The translations under genes and the position numbers were made by a program. Below the pieces are notes generated by a model. It saw only the letters and a program-made list of their open reading frames with translations. It was not told where the DNA came from and searched no databases. DNA of 64,000 nucleotides, from assembly GCA_963575745.1 (NCBI GenBank), contig CAUYUJ010002114.1, positions 363,005 through 427,004 of the forward strand, given 5' to 3'. Positions 63,290 to 64,000 of this stretch are shown piece after piece (positions within the stretch are counted from its first letter, which is position 1; every line of letters begins with the position of its first letter). The stretch comes from Prorocentrum cordatum. Lineage: Eukaryota; Sar; Dinophyceae; Prorocentrales; Prorocentraceae.

Positions 63290-63850
63290 GGGCCCGAAGA
63301 CGGGCCAACAGCGTCCCAAGAAGCCCCCAAGACGGTCCAAGACGGCCCCGAATCGCCAAACACTCGGTCCAAGACTCCCAAGATGGCCTAAATACGGCTG
63401 AAGAGGCGCCCGAGACGCCCCAAGAGAGGCCCAAGAGGCCTCACAGGAGAGCTCCAAGACGCAACAATCGTCGAATACATTCTAGGATGACTTGCACTCT
63501 TAGCATATACGACTCGTCCGCCCCAAGGCGTCCCAGACGGCCCAAGAGGCCCCAAAGGTCGCCCCAAGTCGGCCCAACAGACCCCCAAGAGGGCCCCAAG
63601 ACGGCCCAAGGGGGCCACAAGACGGCCCAAGGGGGCCCCAAGACGGCCCAAGAGGGCCCCAAGACGGCCCAAGAGAGCTCTGGCCCAAACGGGGCCCAAG
63701 AGGAGGAGCCCGAACCGACAACTCGAGCTGTACGCACCAACATATCCGCAGGAAGCCCCAAGAGACCCCCAAGAGGCCTCGAAGATGTCCCAAGAGGCCC
63801 CAAGACGGCACCCAAATTGCCTCGAAACTGCCGGAAAGAGGCCCCCGACA
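63290..63850. repeat. Phased 10/11-bp repeat, CCCAAGACGGC type
   Basis: At 63595-63680 CAAG recurs at alternating 10 and 11 bp (CAAGACGGCC, CAAGGGGGCCC), a 21-bp double unit repeated about four times. Flanks hold looser copies. No gene. Confidence 0.8.
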
Positions 63851-64000
63851 GGCCTCCCGCGACATCCAGGAGGCCTACGACCCACAAGCCAGGCACGGTG
63901 GCGGGATGGGCTGATGGCGGGATGGGCTGAAAGGCCATCAGATCCGCCGCCCTACAGGCCTCGGAACAAATTAGCGAACCCATGCCACATTCATCCGTCA

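Overview
The window looks like nuclear DNA of a dinoflagellate, probably close to Prorocentrum. That genus call rests on recollection of gene families and was not tested by search. The reasons are: high GC with very dense microsatellites, homopolymers and dispersed foldback repeats; genes in one-directional blocks; introns with GT, GC and apparent GA donors, several flanked by short direct repeats; and three degenerate copies of the dinoflagellate spliced-leader (SL) sequence, each directly 5' of a gene. No bacterial, organellar or viral genes, rRNA, tRNA or CRISPR array were recognised.

Layout. (1) 0.2-7.7 kb: two minus-strand genes (239-3339 and 5787-7562) and one short plus-strand basic protein gene (3849-4295). 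The last two have SL relics upstream. (2) 7.7-9.6 kb: minisatellite, microsatellite and an AT-rich island. (3) 9.6-22.8 kb: a plus-strand block holding an unrecognised protein (9656-12297), a second unrecognised protein (13367-14404), a Pro/Glu/RGG-rich stretch (14747-15512), a DDE-endonuclease (transposase-like) protein (15823-19338) and an endonuclease/exonuclease/phosphatase (EEP)-like protein (20089-22728). This block alone carries about 26 copies of a 14-18 bp hairpin, GCCGC-AGTG-GCGGC, whose outer arm bases covary and which occurs in all three reading frames. (4) 22.8-27.9 kb: repeats plus one small ORF. (5) 27.9-37.1 kb: minus-strand coiled-coil or helical genes broken by frameshifts and in-frame TAG codons, with triplet-repeat introns and satellites. 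(6) 37.1-64 kb: nearly all repeats, but four tiny minus-strand exons (41.3, 45.2, 48.3 and 62.9 kb) appear in the correct order and phase for a DEAH-box RNA helicase of the Prp43/DHX15 type. Its introns, up to 14.5 kb, are filled with foldback elements, satellites and (CCT)n tracts.

Many of the genes are interrupted. Frameshifts often sit at G, C or A homopolymers, so assembly error is a live alternative to decay. Separate from these are nine in-frame TAG codons in otherwise coherent frames, including a TAG-TAG pair. The genes share no obvious pathway: the plus block looks mobile-element related, the minus genes belong to unknown families, and the helicase is the one clear cellular housekeeping gene.
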